Assembly (NCBI GenBank): GCA_029204225.1
Contig: CM055095.1
Location: forward strand, 20,515,348-20,579,347
DNA length: 64,000 nucleotides
Reading direction: 5' to 3'
From: Diphasiastrum complanatum
Taxonomy: Eukaryota > Streptophyta > Lycopodiopsida > Lycopodiales > Lycopodiaceae
The notes under the pieces are model-generated. The model ran no database searches, was not told where the DNA came from, and saw only the letters and a program-made list of their open reading frames with translations. This document shows, piece by piece, positions 21,436 to 35,152 of this stretch; position 1 is the first letter of the stretch, and every line of letters starts with the position of its first letter. The position numbers were made by a program, and so were the translations under genes.

Positions 21436-21810
21436 TGAATATAATAATGTACAAGCTATGTACAATTCACAAATTCCAAAGAGATTTATAACAAATTTCC
21501 TTGGAGTATTGCCCAGCTCAGACATCCTCTAGATTTTGTCTCAAAAAAACAGGGTGCCTCAGAATAGCGAGGCAGATGGAACATTTTTCTAGAGATGGCA
21601 TCAGTTTGGTTGCAGCCTAGAAACAAATTTGTTTCTCAGTGTAGGCCGCAAGTGGTATAGCCGCTAGACATTGATGGATCAATGATGGTTATGTCCTTGC
21701 TTTGTCATCTCTATAATGGTTTCATTGTGCTGTCAATAGAGTTGGTGAAGTCGTTTGAGGTCTTCACAATGGTTGTGACAGAAGTGTGGCACGCGATCCT
21801 GTGTGATAGT
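21436..21810. other. Unassigned sequence
   Basis: No gene recognised between the methyltransferase-like relic and the microsatellite cluster. Confidence 0.5.
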
Positions 21811-21849
21811 TCTCTCTCTCTCTTTCTCTTGTCCTCCAACGAGGGTGGT

Positions 21850-21965
<116 letters not shown>

Positions 21966-22039
21966 GTTGTGAGTGCCCGTCGTTGACAGGCAATGGTGAA
22001 CAGTAGGTGACGGCCGATGATTTGGATGATGGCCGATCT

Positions 22040-22890
22040 TGAGTCTTTGAAAAAATTCGAGTCCTTGCAATAATTCGAACCTTGAAAAACTTCGAGTCCT
22101 TGGACAATTTGAATCTCATGAAAAAATCGAGTCATTCAAAACATTCGAGTTTTCGAAAAAATTCAAGTCTTTTGAAAACTTCGACTTGACAGTACAAAAG
22201 GTCCTTTAATCCTTTGAAAAAATTCGAGTTGACAGTTCGATCCTCCAGAAAAATTTGAGTCTTCAGAAATGTGTCTAAAAAATGTCTAGAAAAATTCGAG
22301 TCTCGAGTCTCCAAAACTTCGAGAAAAATTTGTGTCTAGAAAATTTGAGTCTAGAAAAATTCCTTTCTAGAAAAATTCGTCTCTAAAAAAATTCGTGTCT
22401 AGAACAATTCATGTCTAGGAAATGTTTAGAAAAATTCGAGTCTCGAGTCTCCAAAAATTCGAGAAAAATTCGTGTCTAAGAATTTGTGTCTAGGAAATGT
22501 CTAGAAAAATTCGAGTTTTGAGTCTCCAAAAATTCGAGAAAAGTTCATGTCCAACCATTTGTCTAGAAAAATTCGTGTCTAGAAAATGTCGTGTCTAGAA
22601 AAATTTGTGCTAAGAAATGTCGTGTCTAGAAAATGTCTAGAAAAATTTGAGTTTCGAGTCTCCAAATATTCGTGTCCAAAATCAATGTCTCAAGTCTCCA
22701 AAAATTTGAGTCAACGGAAAAATTTGATCTTTTAGAAAAAAATTGATCTATTGGAAAAAAAATCGAATCGTTCTTGGCTGATATGGCTTTGTTGATAGGG
22801 CGTAGGTAGCAGTGATCGGATGGTGGTGGTTTCCAAAAATTTGTGTCTCCAAAAATTTGAGTTTCCAAAATTCGAGTCTCCAAAATTTTG
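22040..22890. repeat. Degenerate array of GTCTAGAAAAATTCGAG words
   Basis: About 850 bp in which GTCTAGAAAAATTC, GAGTCTCGAGTCTCC and AAAAATTCGAG recur dozens of times with irregular spacing. XhoI-like CTCGAG and TCTAGA words are very frequent. It lies between two long microsatellites. Confidence 0.85.
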
Positions 22891-22909
22891 AACTGACCTT
22901 GATCATTTC

Positions 22910-24055
<1,146 letters not shown>

Positions 24056-24079
24056 AAAAAATGCTTTTTTTTGGGAGGT

Positions 24080-24336
24080 TTTGATTTTGGCATATGTTAC
24101 TATAAAAATGTCAAATTCCAACAATGCTCAAGACTAATAACTACTTTCTCTCGATAATCAAACACAGCTTGGCTGTTTACGTGTTGGTCAAACTTTGATA
24201 GATTGAATAGTCAAATCTTGACATATTACAATTTTGAGAAAACCAAATGCATTTATAGTTTTGGTTTGTGTTTGAGACAACCTACTCGACACATGTAAAG
24301 CAAATTTTTGAGCATTGTAGATTATAAGCAAGCCTT
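24080..24336. other. Unassigned AT-rich sequence
   Basis: No feature recognised. Confidence 0.5.
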
Positions 24337-24995
<659 letters not shown>

Positions 24996-25813
24996 TGTGA
25001 AGGGATCGCCATTTAGAGAGACAAAAGTTTTCTTGTTATCATCACTGGTTTGTAGTGGGTTTCTTTCCTTGCCTATCCTCAACCCAAGATCTAATCAATC
25101 TAGCATCAAGGAGATGAAGTTAGTTGTCATGCGTAGGTTCGTTCCCATGAGAGTGATAGTATAGTTCAGATTTCAACATGAATGGAGGATCGAACACTAA
25201 CATCCATTAACACTAAGCACTAACACTACATCCATTAACCCTACTTCCATTAACCCTAGATCCACAACAATGATAGAAACTTACTCTTTCTTTCTCTCCC
25301 TTTCTCTCTCACAAAAAGCATAAAAAAATAGCAATCCCAATAATGATCAAATCCAACAATTAGCAAAATCCAAAGAAAGCATGAGAAATGAAGGAAAAGA
25401 GAGGAAGAGCAAGGACATTCATCAATCCATTTCTAAAGAGAACCAATCTGCTTTATTGAAATGAGAAAATGAACATCAGGAGCAACTCGAGTTGGTCCCT
25501 TTTTATAGTAGAGAGGAGGACCCTGGCCTCTGAATCCTATTGGTCCAGTCTTGCCTCTCTTTTCATTCAAATCTAAAAAAGTATGGGAACCATCAAAATT
25601 GGATGGAAACCCAACTTTATTCACTAACTTGACATTTAGGCCCTGCAACATTAAAAGTCCCGCAAAAAGGACTAAAGTCCTTTTATTAACTTTTAACTAA
25701 TCAATCAAATAACTATGTGATCATTGGGTTGGACTTACACACGCAAGGTGCCAAATCCCTCTCACTTATTAACTAGGGTTAGGGTTGCCTTGGGATCCGC
25801 AAACCCTCCAACA
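24996..25813 (-). repeat. 3' LTR of the minus-strand Ty3-type element
   Basis: The minus-strand start TGTTGGAGGGTTTGC at 25813 follows a polypurine tract. The far end is placed tentatively at 24996, where the minus strand reads CCCTTCACA. A TATAAAAAGG box lies on the minus strand near 25505. Without the other LTR the left boundary is uncertain. A related LTR fragment occurs at 9055-9190. Confidence 0.6.
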
Positions 25814-25831
25814 ATATCCCCCACCAAAACT
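25814..25831 (-). other. Polypurine tract of the Ty3-type element
   Basis: The minus strand reads TTTTGGTGGGGGATAT directly before the LTR start. Confidence 0.7.
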
Positions 25832-25901
25832 GGTGGTGGTCCCATGACACCTGCAATATGCAATTATTGGGGATGTGTATTGGCTTCGCACCGAATCTCG
25901 A

Positions 25902-28679
25902 TTAAATGATACCGCACCTTCTCCACAAAGTCGAGGCGTGTAGTATTGAAATCCAAATTGAACAACGGTGGGCTCTGGCAATCCACTTGGAGGTTGTCCA
26001 TGAGGTCAAGTGGGATTCCCAAGAGCCTCCCATCATAGCCGCACGAAAGTAGAGACGAGCAACCGGCAGTTGATCTTTGATTTGCTCTGAGGCCATCGGC
26101 TTATTTGGATCGAATGCCAGAGGAGGGAGGCAATCGTCCCATTTGGTTGCCACTGACGCCAACAAAGTTAGATCTTTAGCAAACATTGCCGATTGTCACA
26201 CTGTTGGATCTGGAGAGTGGACATACTCTCTCTGATATGCTTGTAAAGCACGGTGGAAGTCCACTGAAATGGTCCAGTTGTAAGGCTGATGGATGATTGG
26301 CCAATTGGACGTATGGATGGTGATTTTGTCCATAGCCAACCCCAAATCTTTCAATTTATTTCTTCGCGACATTGGCACGTAATAGGGATCTACCCGCAAC
26401 TGGCAAGGGCTGGCGACGTAACTCCTAATTGATTCCGGAGTTTTCTCAAAAACTGTGATTCTCCATGCCGGCTGCTCTCCCAGTGCAGGTATTTTGTTCA
26501 ACTCTTTGTCGGCCTTGATCTCGGAGGTCTTAAATTTCAGAACCCATCCACCATGCGAGGACTCGTGCAGATGTTGCTTTAAGAAGGTCTGGATATGGTC
26601 CTCGACGCTGATGGGCCTTCTAAATAGAGGTCTTGTCCTTGATGAGGATGGACCCGCTTGTACTACCGGTATGGTTGGTGGTTGATCTGCTATATCTGGA
26701 GCTCCCCCCTGGTCCATGCTCGAATCAATCCCTGTATCCATCGGTACAGCTTCTTGGCGCGGGGGGGGGAATTGCGGCATAATCGGGACGAGGATTTGTG
26801 AACCTATCAAAGCGGCCTTGGAATTCCTGAAGGGCCACTTTGTATGTCTCCACTTTTTTGAATAAATACGCAATCTCTGTCGGTGTGACCAGATGATCGG
26901 GTATTTGCCGTTTGCAGATAGGCATCACGCTCAAGGGTGGTCGCATCCAATTCACCTTGAAGCCGTGTGCGATCTTGTTCAACCATCTGTAATTGCCCCT
27001 TCAGCAGCTGCACCTGTTGCTTGGCATCTTGCACTGCCTGATCTACTTGATCCTGTGCGGTTGTCAGGGCGTTTTGTAGGGAGCTGATGTAATTTTCCAA
27101 GTGATCAGCTTGTTGCTAGGCCAACTTCTTTTCGCTTTCAGCCTTATCTTTATGTTGTTTGGCTATCTTCAACTCTCGATCCAGCTGGACAATTTTTTGA
27201 TTGATCAAAGTGTTTTCAGACCCCAGATCAGAGATTCTCTGCTCCATTTCCTTCTTCTTATCCAGCATAGACTGGATCACTTGCCCAAGGCTTGAAACTA
27301 GCCCTAGAGCATCACCAGAATCGATGGTCGTGGCGGCGACAACAGTAGGAGGACCTGATGGTACTATCCTTGGTTAGCGTGGAATAGGTGCCACGGTTTT
27401 TCTTCTTCAAAAATATGCTCCTCTTCAAACCCTTCAGGCACTGTGGCGTCGAACTGTTTTGGTGATTTTACAACTGTGTCAACCCGAAGTGTGGATGGGC
27501 TACCTTGTGTGTGAGGTTGCTGGCTGGCATCTTCGACACCAACAGTAGATTCATGGATATGTCTGAATCCTCTTCCAGGGGATTGGAGTTCAAAGGGCGC
27601 TAGGCTCTGGGGCATTTCAAAGATTTCGGTGGCCCCAAGGGGGCCGAAATCATCGAACTTATCCATAAAGAATTGTGTGTTGGGTGAGGTGGCTTCGGTG
27701 TGCAAGAGTGAGGCGGCCTGGGCAGTTGTGATGGGAATGGTAGGCCCAATGGTCACAGACTGTCCTTGTATGGGAGCAGAGACGAGCGAAGCATCAGAGA
27801 CTAGGGGGATGGGAAGTTTAGTGCGAACAGCAGCAGGGGGTGGAAGCGCAGCTGACGAGGTATGCCTATTGTGATGTCGTGACGCAGAAGGTGAGTCAGT
27901 AATTACAATCTCGCTGCGTGGACGACAATGACTATGAGAGCTTGAGGCCTGATGGGATGATTCTGCCGGTGTTTCTTCGTAGACCAAAAGCACAGAATCC
28001 AATTGGAAGCCATGGATTCTATTTTCTAAGTGAGAAGCGGCTAAAAGGGACAATAAAGAGCCAACAGCGAACTGCTGCTTAGTATTGGTCTTAATAGCTC
28101 GTTTGAGCTCACCAGAAACAGTCTTGAACTACTTATATGGTTCAAGAGGGGCTTTGGCCAACTTAGTGTGGGATTTCACTATCCTGTGAAGGATTTGAGA
28201 TGTGATGCAGTCTTTCCTGAGGTTGCCAACCATCAGGAAACTATTCAATAGCTGGGCAGCTACGTGGATGAAAGGCTAAGTGATGGCTTCTAAAAGGTAG
28301 CCATCATTGGTCCAATGCAGATCATTGGTGAGGTCAATAAATGGCTTGATGGCCTGTTTGACATGCTTGTGATTGGGTGAGGCCTACGTACCAGATGATA
28401 CTCCTAGGGCTGCAAGGGCGGCCTCAGTGACGCGCACCTTGTGTGTGGCTCCCTGGAAAGTGATATAGATTTTGAATTTCTCTTCCTTCCACGTACTGAA
28501 GACAAGATACGACCCAAAAAGGCTCTCTCATGAATACCCATTGCAGTGAGTAGAGGCTCCGCAAGGGTCATCCGCTAAGTGACCATGCTTGTGCTAGGAA
28601 GAATCATGATGTCGGTTGCAGATGGGACATCACGATGGATAGTATAGTGCGGAGACTGGGAAGTATCGGTAGAAGACAT
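25902..28679 (-). pseudogene. Accessory ORF downstream of integrase, about 900 codons, broken
   Basis: The frame opens at MSSTDTSQSPHYTIH (28679) and runs, with a few frameshifts and TAG or TGA stops, to about 25902. The N-terminal block (to about 28000) is a compact, helix-rich region including TFQGATHKVRVTEAALAALG, DLTNDLHWTNDGYLLEAIT and HRIVKSHTKLAKAPLEPYK. A Ser/Pro/His-rich linker follows (28000-27370). Then comes a coiled coil (27100-26880: SSLQNALTTAQDQVDQAVQD and more heptads). The C-terminal block (26750-25950) is basic and includes EDHIQTFLKQHLHESSHGGW and SWPIIHQPYN-like sequence. Most stops are TAG where a Trp codon would fit. I cannot assign a family. Position and coiled coil recall accessory or env-like ORFs of plant Ty3 elements, but no transmembrane segment stands out. 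Confidence 0.65.
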
Positions 28680-28914
28680 GATGATCAGAAAGGAATTATA
28701 AAAGCGTGAAAGTGTATCAGCGTGAAATTTGGAAGGCTTTGGTCGCAAGAAAAATTCGCAAGAGCTTTGCTAGCACAAGTGAGGAATGAATCAAATTCAA
28801 CCAACTTATAGGTGAATTTGGTGGGTCCATTACACTAAATAGTAGTTTGGCTGATCAGTTTTGAACAAAAATTTACAGGCATGTGCAGTTTTGTAAAAAT
28901 TGGCTATAAAAATC

Positions 28915-29240
28915 TCGGCGAAGGTTTCTAGGGATCTGAACCTATCAGGTGAACGTTTTTCAGGGCTGGCGAAGGATGAACCTTCGCCCAGGTACTGTCA
29001 TAAATGCATTTTTTTACAATCTGAACTTATGGACAACCTAATTTTGACATTTTAAGATCATCTAGCAGGTCGGCGAAGGTTCATAATAAGGTTATGATGC
29101 TCGGCGAAGGTTCCCAAAATGGCATATCGCTGAACATTTGCCTGACTCAAAAATTGGATTTTCTCTTGTTAGGAACCTTCGCCCACCTCAATTTAGATAA
29201 ATCAAGGGTGGATGTACAGTCTGAGAGCTCAGCGAAGGTT
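28915..29240. repeat. Cluster of seven GGCGAAGG motifs
   Basis: GGCGAAGG or its complement occurs at 28917, 28968, 28981 (complement), 29072, 29103 and 29176 (complement), and once with a mismatch at 29231. The second and third form a perfect 8-bp inverted repeat with a 5-base loop (28968-28988). The cluster fills the spacer between integrase and the accessory ORF. Confidence 0.85.
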
Positions 29241-29503
29241 TCTGGTACTGTATTAGGCCAAATCTACCCAAATCAGTGATTTTCTAATTCATTGTCCATC
29301 AAAAATATTGTGCTTCCTTTTTCTTATGCTGATGACTTCCTTACTTTTGCTCATCAATCTTTCCTTATTTTTTGCTTTTTTTTTTTTAACTGTCTTTTTC
29401 CAAAAACACTCAGCAAATTAAATACTGAAAACAAAAAATTGAAAAACAAATAAAATTAAAAAATATATTGAGATCAAGCTTGCTGAACTGGCGGAGCAGG
29501 TTG

Positions 29504-30640
29504 TCAAAACTTGCGTAATTGGTTGCCATTTACCGGAGTATCGAATCGTTTTCCATCCAAGTGCTCAAGAATTACTGCGCCATAGTTCAGGATTTCCTTC
29601 ACTTTATGTGAGCCTTCACCAGTAAACTTCAGCTTACCCTTGATCAACTTGGTTTTGTACATCAATGCAAGATCTCCTGCTTTCAGATCTTTTTTGTGCA
29701 TCGACGATCGTGCCATGCCTTGCGGCGGGCTTTCTCTGTTGCTAAGGCATGAACTGCCATCAATCGGGTTTCACATAGTTTGTGCAACGTTTCATGATGG
29801 AGTTGTAAAGACATATCATCATTCAATCGTTCTGTGGCTGCTATGCATAGAAATGGGACTAAAAATTCAATTGGCATAACATCATCTTGACCATAAACCA
29901 ATTGAAAAGGTGTTTGATTTGTACTATTTTTGTAAGCAGTTTTGAATGCCCATAATGCTGCATATAGTATATGTTCCCAATCGGATCGACTTGCTTCAAC
30001 TGTCTTTGTCAAAATGGTGTAGAGAATCTTATTGGAAGATTCAGCTTGGCCATTCCCTCTGGGATAGTAGAGAGTACTAAATCTGTGTATAATGAAAAAA
30101 TCTTCCAGTAAACACTTTGTTGTTTGATTAACAAAGTGTGTACCCCGGTCACTGACAATTTCGATCGGACATCCAAATCTGATTATAATATTTTCATATA
30201 GAAACTTGGCTGTAGATTTTGCATCAGCCACTTTGACAACTTTGGCTTCAACCCACTTCGTCATATAATCAGTTGTGACGATAATAAATCGGGCATGAGA
30301 TCCTTGCACGGCAGGATGAATAGGACCAACATAATCCAATCCCCATTTTTCAAATGGTGCTTGCGATAAAACCGGATGCAAGGGTTCATAATTCTATCGA
30401 GTAGGTCGTCCTACGCGCTGGCAAACATCACATGTCTGAATAAAAAATTTTTGTGTCCTTATGAAGCGTAGGCCACCAACAACCGGATTGCAAAAGTTTG
30501 CGAACAGTAATATATGTAGAGAAGTGTCCTCCACCCATGCCATCATGTGAAAACATGATTAAATCTGGTACTTCATGTGGTAAAACACACCTTCGTAAAA
30601 TATTATCTGATCCACGACGGTACAATTGTTCTGCAATTAA
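29504..30640 (-). pseudogene. Ty3-type integrase
   Basis: A zinc-binding H..H..C-type segment (SHDGMGGGHFSTYITVRKLL at about 30550) is followed by the catalytic core. LDYVGPIHPA, IVSDRGTHFVN and GNGQAESSNK supply the D, D and E residues, so the triad is intact. The C-terminal domain (DLALMYKTKLIKGKLKFTG) ends at a stop at 29504. Frameshifts near 30400 and 29700 and a stop before 30428 break the frame. No chromodomain is seen. Confidence 0.85.
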
Positions 30641-30714
30641 TTAATAAGGTTGAGCCTTATGAATCGATTGTCTCTTCTGTACTTTTGTCAAAGAGTCATT
30701 CGGTTGTCCTAGCA

Positions 30715-31875
30715 TTAGGTACTCAACAATATCTGCCGCCCACTTAGGTACTTGTTCACTGATCCAATGGCAAATTTTGAGGCATCCCTATGAACATGAA
30801 ACTCTATCGTCCAATCTGGAGAACGCAATATTGGTGCTGAAGTTAATGCTTTTTTTAACTTTTCAAAGGCTTCTAACGCCTTTACAGTCCAAATAGGAAC
30901 AATACTTAGTTTGTATATAGGTCGTGCTAAATCCACAAAGAAGATAATAAAAATTCGATAGTAGTTCGCATGACCCATAAACACATAAACTCCTCGAATT
31001 GTTGCTGGCGGTGGCAATTCCACAATAACTTTGATCTTAGAATAATCTGTGGCAATACCATGTCTTGATATCACATGTCCAAGCACAACTCCGTGCGAAA
31101 CCCATATCTGGCATTTTTCCGGATTTAGAGAAATCTGATATTTGTGGCATCTTTCAAATACTTTCTCCAATCGATCCAGGTGGTCTGTATCTGTACTATG
31201 AACTCCCAAGTCATCCAAGTAAATTTCAAGAAATTTCTGTAGATAATCTTTAAAAGCAAATTGCATTACTCTTTGGAATGAACTTGGTGCATTACAGAGT
31301 CCAAACGACATTACTTTGTAAGCATAGGTGCCCCATTCTGTTGCAAAAGCAGTTTTGTGGCGATTGGCAGGTGCAATCTTAACCTGGTTGTAACCACTAA
31401 ATCCATCCAGGAAACTATAAGCTTCCGCTCCAGCAAGGCGATCCAAAATGCTTTCAGTAAAAGACAATGAAAGTGATCCTTCCATGTCACTTTATTCAAT
31501 GCTTTGAGATTCACACAAATCCTCAATTTTTTATTTTTCTTAGGAACAATGACAATCGGTGAAATCCATTCAGTGTGCTCGATCTCATAAATGAAATCGG
31601 CGTCAAGCAATCTTTGAAGTTCTTTCTTGATTTGCCACATAAGGATTACAGCGATAGAACTTTGTAACCTTTGGAACTGCATCAGGTACTAAAGGTATGG
31701 TATGTTCAATCACTGATGTCGGAATACCCTTCAAATCTTGGTAAGTCCATGCAAAGCAATCTTGATACTTAATAAGTAACAAGCGGAGTGCTTGATACTG
31801 TTCAGGAGTAAGTTGTGATCCCACTTGTACAATCTTTTTTGGTTCTCCTGGTCCGGCAAGATTGATTGGCTGCAT
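30715..31875 (-). pseudogene. Ty3-type reverse transcriptase with partial RNase H
   Basis: From about 31800 the minus strand gives the RT leader (CFAWTYQDLKGIP), then IVIVPKKNKKLRICVNLKAL, TEWGTYAYKVMSFGLCNAPS, and IYLDDLGVHS, the YLDD active site. The connection domain continues to SPDWTIEFHVHRDASKFAIG, the start of RNase H. RNase H then ends: most of the domain is missing before integrase. Frameshifts lie near 31490 and 31640. Confidence 0.85.
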
Positions 31876-32087
31876 TCATAAACCTCTTTAGATTCTGGTA
31901 TGTGTTCTTCATGTTCACGATGTGCTTTAGGTAACATAATAACCACATCATCCAGTGTATAACATTTAAAATGCTCTGGCATATCATGCTGGACTACATT
32001 TGCTTGTTCTTTTTTGAAAGGACTTGTCTTGGATCTTCGTTTAGCCTTCTTAGCAGAAATTGACCGTGGAGGTGATGACTTTCGAGA

Positions 32088-32477
32088 TCATAGTTCTTTC
32101 GTCATAGGTGAAGACTTTTTAGATGATGATGTCTTGCTGGAAGTCTGACTTGAAGAATCATTCTTGACTTTTCCTTTGCCTTTATCCAATAGAGGTGGCA
32201 CTTCCTTTGAATCAATCTTCCGAGGGGGATTTTCCCATTTCAGGACCGTAATATAATGTTGCTTAGCTTGTTTCTTCATCATCAAACCTGTGATCCTGTC
32301 TCCCTTCAATATAACTGCTTTGGGTGGTTTGAATGTTGGTTCATTAGGAACATTACGCACTCCAAATTTGGTCAGATCAATATGATTTAAAATCCGCTCA
32401 TCCGTAAGTTCTGCATTGCCATCATAAGTCAACCTGCAATCTTGACAGGTATATCTTCCACCATTCCTCATGGACAA
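32088..32477 (-). pseudogene. Pol linker between protease and reverse transcriptase
   Basis: An open frame of 129 codons, lysine- and serine-rich at its C-terminus (DKGKGKVKNDSSSQTSSK). It lies in the position of the protease-RT spacer of Ty3 elements. No catalytic motif is visible. Confidence 0.5.
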
Positions 32478-32493
32478 ACTGTCATTTGATCAG

Positions 32494-32895
32494 CTAGCTT
32501 AATAGCAAAAGTAGCAGGTTTGATCTTTGTAAGGCCCCATTTTGCACATAGCCTTGTAGAATCAGGTTAACTCCTGAACCGCCATCTATCACGGCTGCTT
32601 CTTTATGAAATTGTCTATGTTGTATCGGCAGAGTGATATTCTTTTGTTCACTTTCCCAAGCGGCTCCAACATGGAGTACATCGTTAGATTCTTCAAATCC
32701 AACACAAAAAAGTGGCTCCTGATGGACTTTTGGTTCTTCTTGAGCTAACTTTTGCGCTAAGACTTCTTTTGCTTTGGCACCAACTTTAAGAAACTTGAAT
32801 GCCCGAGTCTCTACCGCAATGGGTGATATAGGTTTAAAACTATACATAAGCACGCACGGGCTATAACCGGTAGCCAAATGCTTACTATAATCCAA
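32494..32895 (-). pseudogene. Ty3-type aspartic protease fragment
   Basis: The frame contains AAVIDGGSGVNLILQGY, where D-G-G replaces the usual D-T/S-G triplet; IDGGSGVNI is typical of plant Ty3 proteases of the Tat/Athila side. It begins MDYSKHLATGYSPC, and nothing upstream of 32905 continues Gag. Confidence 0.7.
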
Positions 32896-32905
32896 TCTCC
32901 ATCAA

Positions 32906-34163
32906 GGTGACTACCTCTTCGAGGAGATTGCTATGAAATTATGAATACATATATTAACCGGTAGGTAGTCCTTCTTTGAACTGATCAAGTATAACTAGAT
33001 TCTGAACTATGATTCATCATTCATAATTCATTGGATTCTTGTCCTATGCTCAATAAGAGAATGTGATACCTTCACATAGGCAACAACCAATGATCAGAAG
33101 AACTTTCAAACTTAGAGTCATCTCTAGTTTAGCAAATACGGCTTACCAAAAGCAACCAGTGAACTTTAAATCACGAATGTTCATAATGTCACTTTGGTAC
33201 CATAAAGCCTAAACAGACACTCTATAACTACTTGGTCTATACCCAAATAAATATAGTCGATTGGGTAAGGTGATCAGTCATACCAAAATTCTACTAACCT
33301 GTTTATTCATCCAGGGTATGAATACAATCCTCTCCTATGGATTAGGTATTTCTAGAATCTGAGTTATGATTTACCAATCCCAACTCTCCATATTCCCAAG
33401 ACCATACCATAAGAGTGCATTAGAAATCTTAAAAGACACATGAGTTGTTCCTGAAAGTCCTTTCCATTTGGAATGTTCCAGACTTTCACAACTCACACAC
33501 GGTGCCAATATAAGGATTGTAATCTAAAAACCACCCTTACTTTAGACATGGCACAAATTGTCATTCCAAAGTTAGGGTCCCAATCAAGAATACATCAGAA
33601 TTTTCCTCTTAAGTTCTAATCTAGAATAAGTTAATATTTACCGGAACCTCATTACGTAAAGTTCTAACGTTTGGCAAACAACAACTATCCAACTTTCTTG
33701 AGTCTTCCGGGATAGCAATCCATCTATTCCAAACAGGAAAAGATAAGGCCCAAAAGTTCACGTGTATTCTATGCACATCCATCTGTAAATGAATCCAAAA
33801 TGACTCATAAATGTTGTGACTTATAAGCAATACATTTCAACAACAATATACATAAGTAAGATCATATTGTTGATTTACATCAACTAACTCAGAAGTAGCG
33901 CTCCTGACTCGGTGAGCCGTATTGGATTTAGATAATGTCTAAATGTCTCGGTGTGGTACCAAAACACCACATTTAATCTGATTCTAAATCACTTCTAGGT
34001 CAATAAGTCATTCTCAATGAGAAATTACTATAACCCAGCGAGAAATTGTCTCAAACACAATTCTTGAAAAAGTGTCAAGATTCCATATCACACAATGGAA
34101 AAATCCCCACAATTTGAGATTTCTCTTGAACACAAATCAATGGCAAAAACGTGCTCAAAATTG
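32906..34163 (-). other. Non-coding interior of another LTR element
   Basis: This lies downstream (minus strand) of a primer site at 34164-34175. No gag or pol motif was recognised on either strand. The longest frame (33830-33621 minus) matches nothing known. It may be a long leader or the interior of a non-autonomous element. Confidence 0.4.
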
Positions 34164-34175
34164 GCTCTGATACCA
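34164..34175 (-). other. Primer binding site (initiator Met tRNA)
   Basis: The minus strand reads TGGTATCAGAGC one base after the LTR end. Confidence 0.85.
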
Positions 34176-34176
34176 A

Positions 34177-34818
34177 TGTAAAGTCCTCAATCCAAGGATC
34201 CTATTCTAAGCATGCCAATCACAAGCAACACAAGGGAACCTGATGGTGGACAAACCAACCCAACCAAACCTAGATCAAATGGATCTAGCCCCCAAGCTAT
34301 GGATCAATCACTTAGAGAGGAATGAGGCATCACACCAGCAGCATCGTGCCACCGGTCATGCAATCAAGCATACACTAGTGAGAGCCCAATAGGGATACTT
34401 ATACCCCATGCACCACTAGTAGTGCACTGCACCTCACTGGACACATCTGCAGCCTATCTGAGCCAGGTCCTCCAGTTCCCCAATGACTCACTGATAGACA
34501 CATACAAATCCACCATCAAGTGTTTTAGGCCTACAACCATTATTATGATCATGTACTTATAAGGGCCCCAATTCCCTTATAGTCACAATTAGCTTACGGG
34601 TTGTTGGTTTACCGGTCCCTAGTGTGGACACGCTACCTGAGACCAGTCATGGGCATGACAGAATGCTTCTCTTACCATGTGTGTACAACTATATATAGTA
34701 GATCCATGACTCATTAATGAGTTTGGTTTCCCTCCATAAAAAAACCCTAGCATTAATGTGAACTACATTCAATGTCTTCAACATTTAAATTTGAATTTAC
34801 TAAAATCAACGTCCTACA
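34177..34818 (-). repeat. 5' LTR of a minus-strand element
   Basis: 642 bp. The minus strand starts TGTAGGACGTTG and ends AGGACTTTACA, TG...CA with TGTA/TACA termini, followed by the primer site. A TATATATAG box lies near 34690. The partner LTR is not in the window. Confidence 0.7.
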
Positions 34819-35152
34819 TTTCCCTCACTTTCCAAAAGTGGTAATTCAAAAGATTTTAGACTAATATAACTCTAAAAATTCAAACTCTAAGTCTAATATG
34901 AAAATTGGCCTCAATTGCCAAATAAACAAACTAGTTGAAATCTCTCACACTCCCTCCAAACAAATGCATATTTCAAGTTGAGACAAGTCTGTTTCTGCAA
35001 CAAACTTACCTACATGCATAGCACTTCATTGGTTGTATAGATCGTCAAAACATCAACTGGATAGAAATTTTTTCACTCAAACAAAAGGAGTAGTTGAAGG
35101 ATTTGGAGGGGCTAGGTGTAGAGTGGATAGAACTTCCCTGCAACGTGCCTTG
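34819..35152. other. Flank with a possible truncated LTR start
   Basis: The minus strand near 34955 reads TTTGGAGGGAGTG then TGAGAGATTTCAACTAG, like a polypurine tract and LTR start of the Copia type seen at 7190. Nothing else is recognisable. Confidence 0.35.

Larger units (their letters stand above)
24996..32905 (-). mobile_element. Ty3-type LTR retrotransposon with accessory ORF, 5' truncated
   Basis: On the minus strand the order is protease (32.9-32.5 kb), linker (32.5-32.1), reverse transcriptase (31.9-30.7), integrase (30.6-29.5), a 0.8-kb spacer with a repeated motif, an accessory ORF (28.7-25.9), polypurine tract and 3' LTR. RT before integrase defines Ty3. Gag and the 5' LTR are missing: sequence beyond 32905 belongs to another element. 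A large extra ORF 3' of integrase is known in some plant lineages such as Athila and Tat. The lineage cannot be fixed without a tree. Confidence 0.85.

Noticed and set aside
30428-30640. Separate small gene upstream of the Ty3 integrase core
   Set aside because: The frame is the zinc-binding N-terminal region of the same integrase, cut off by a frameshift.
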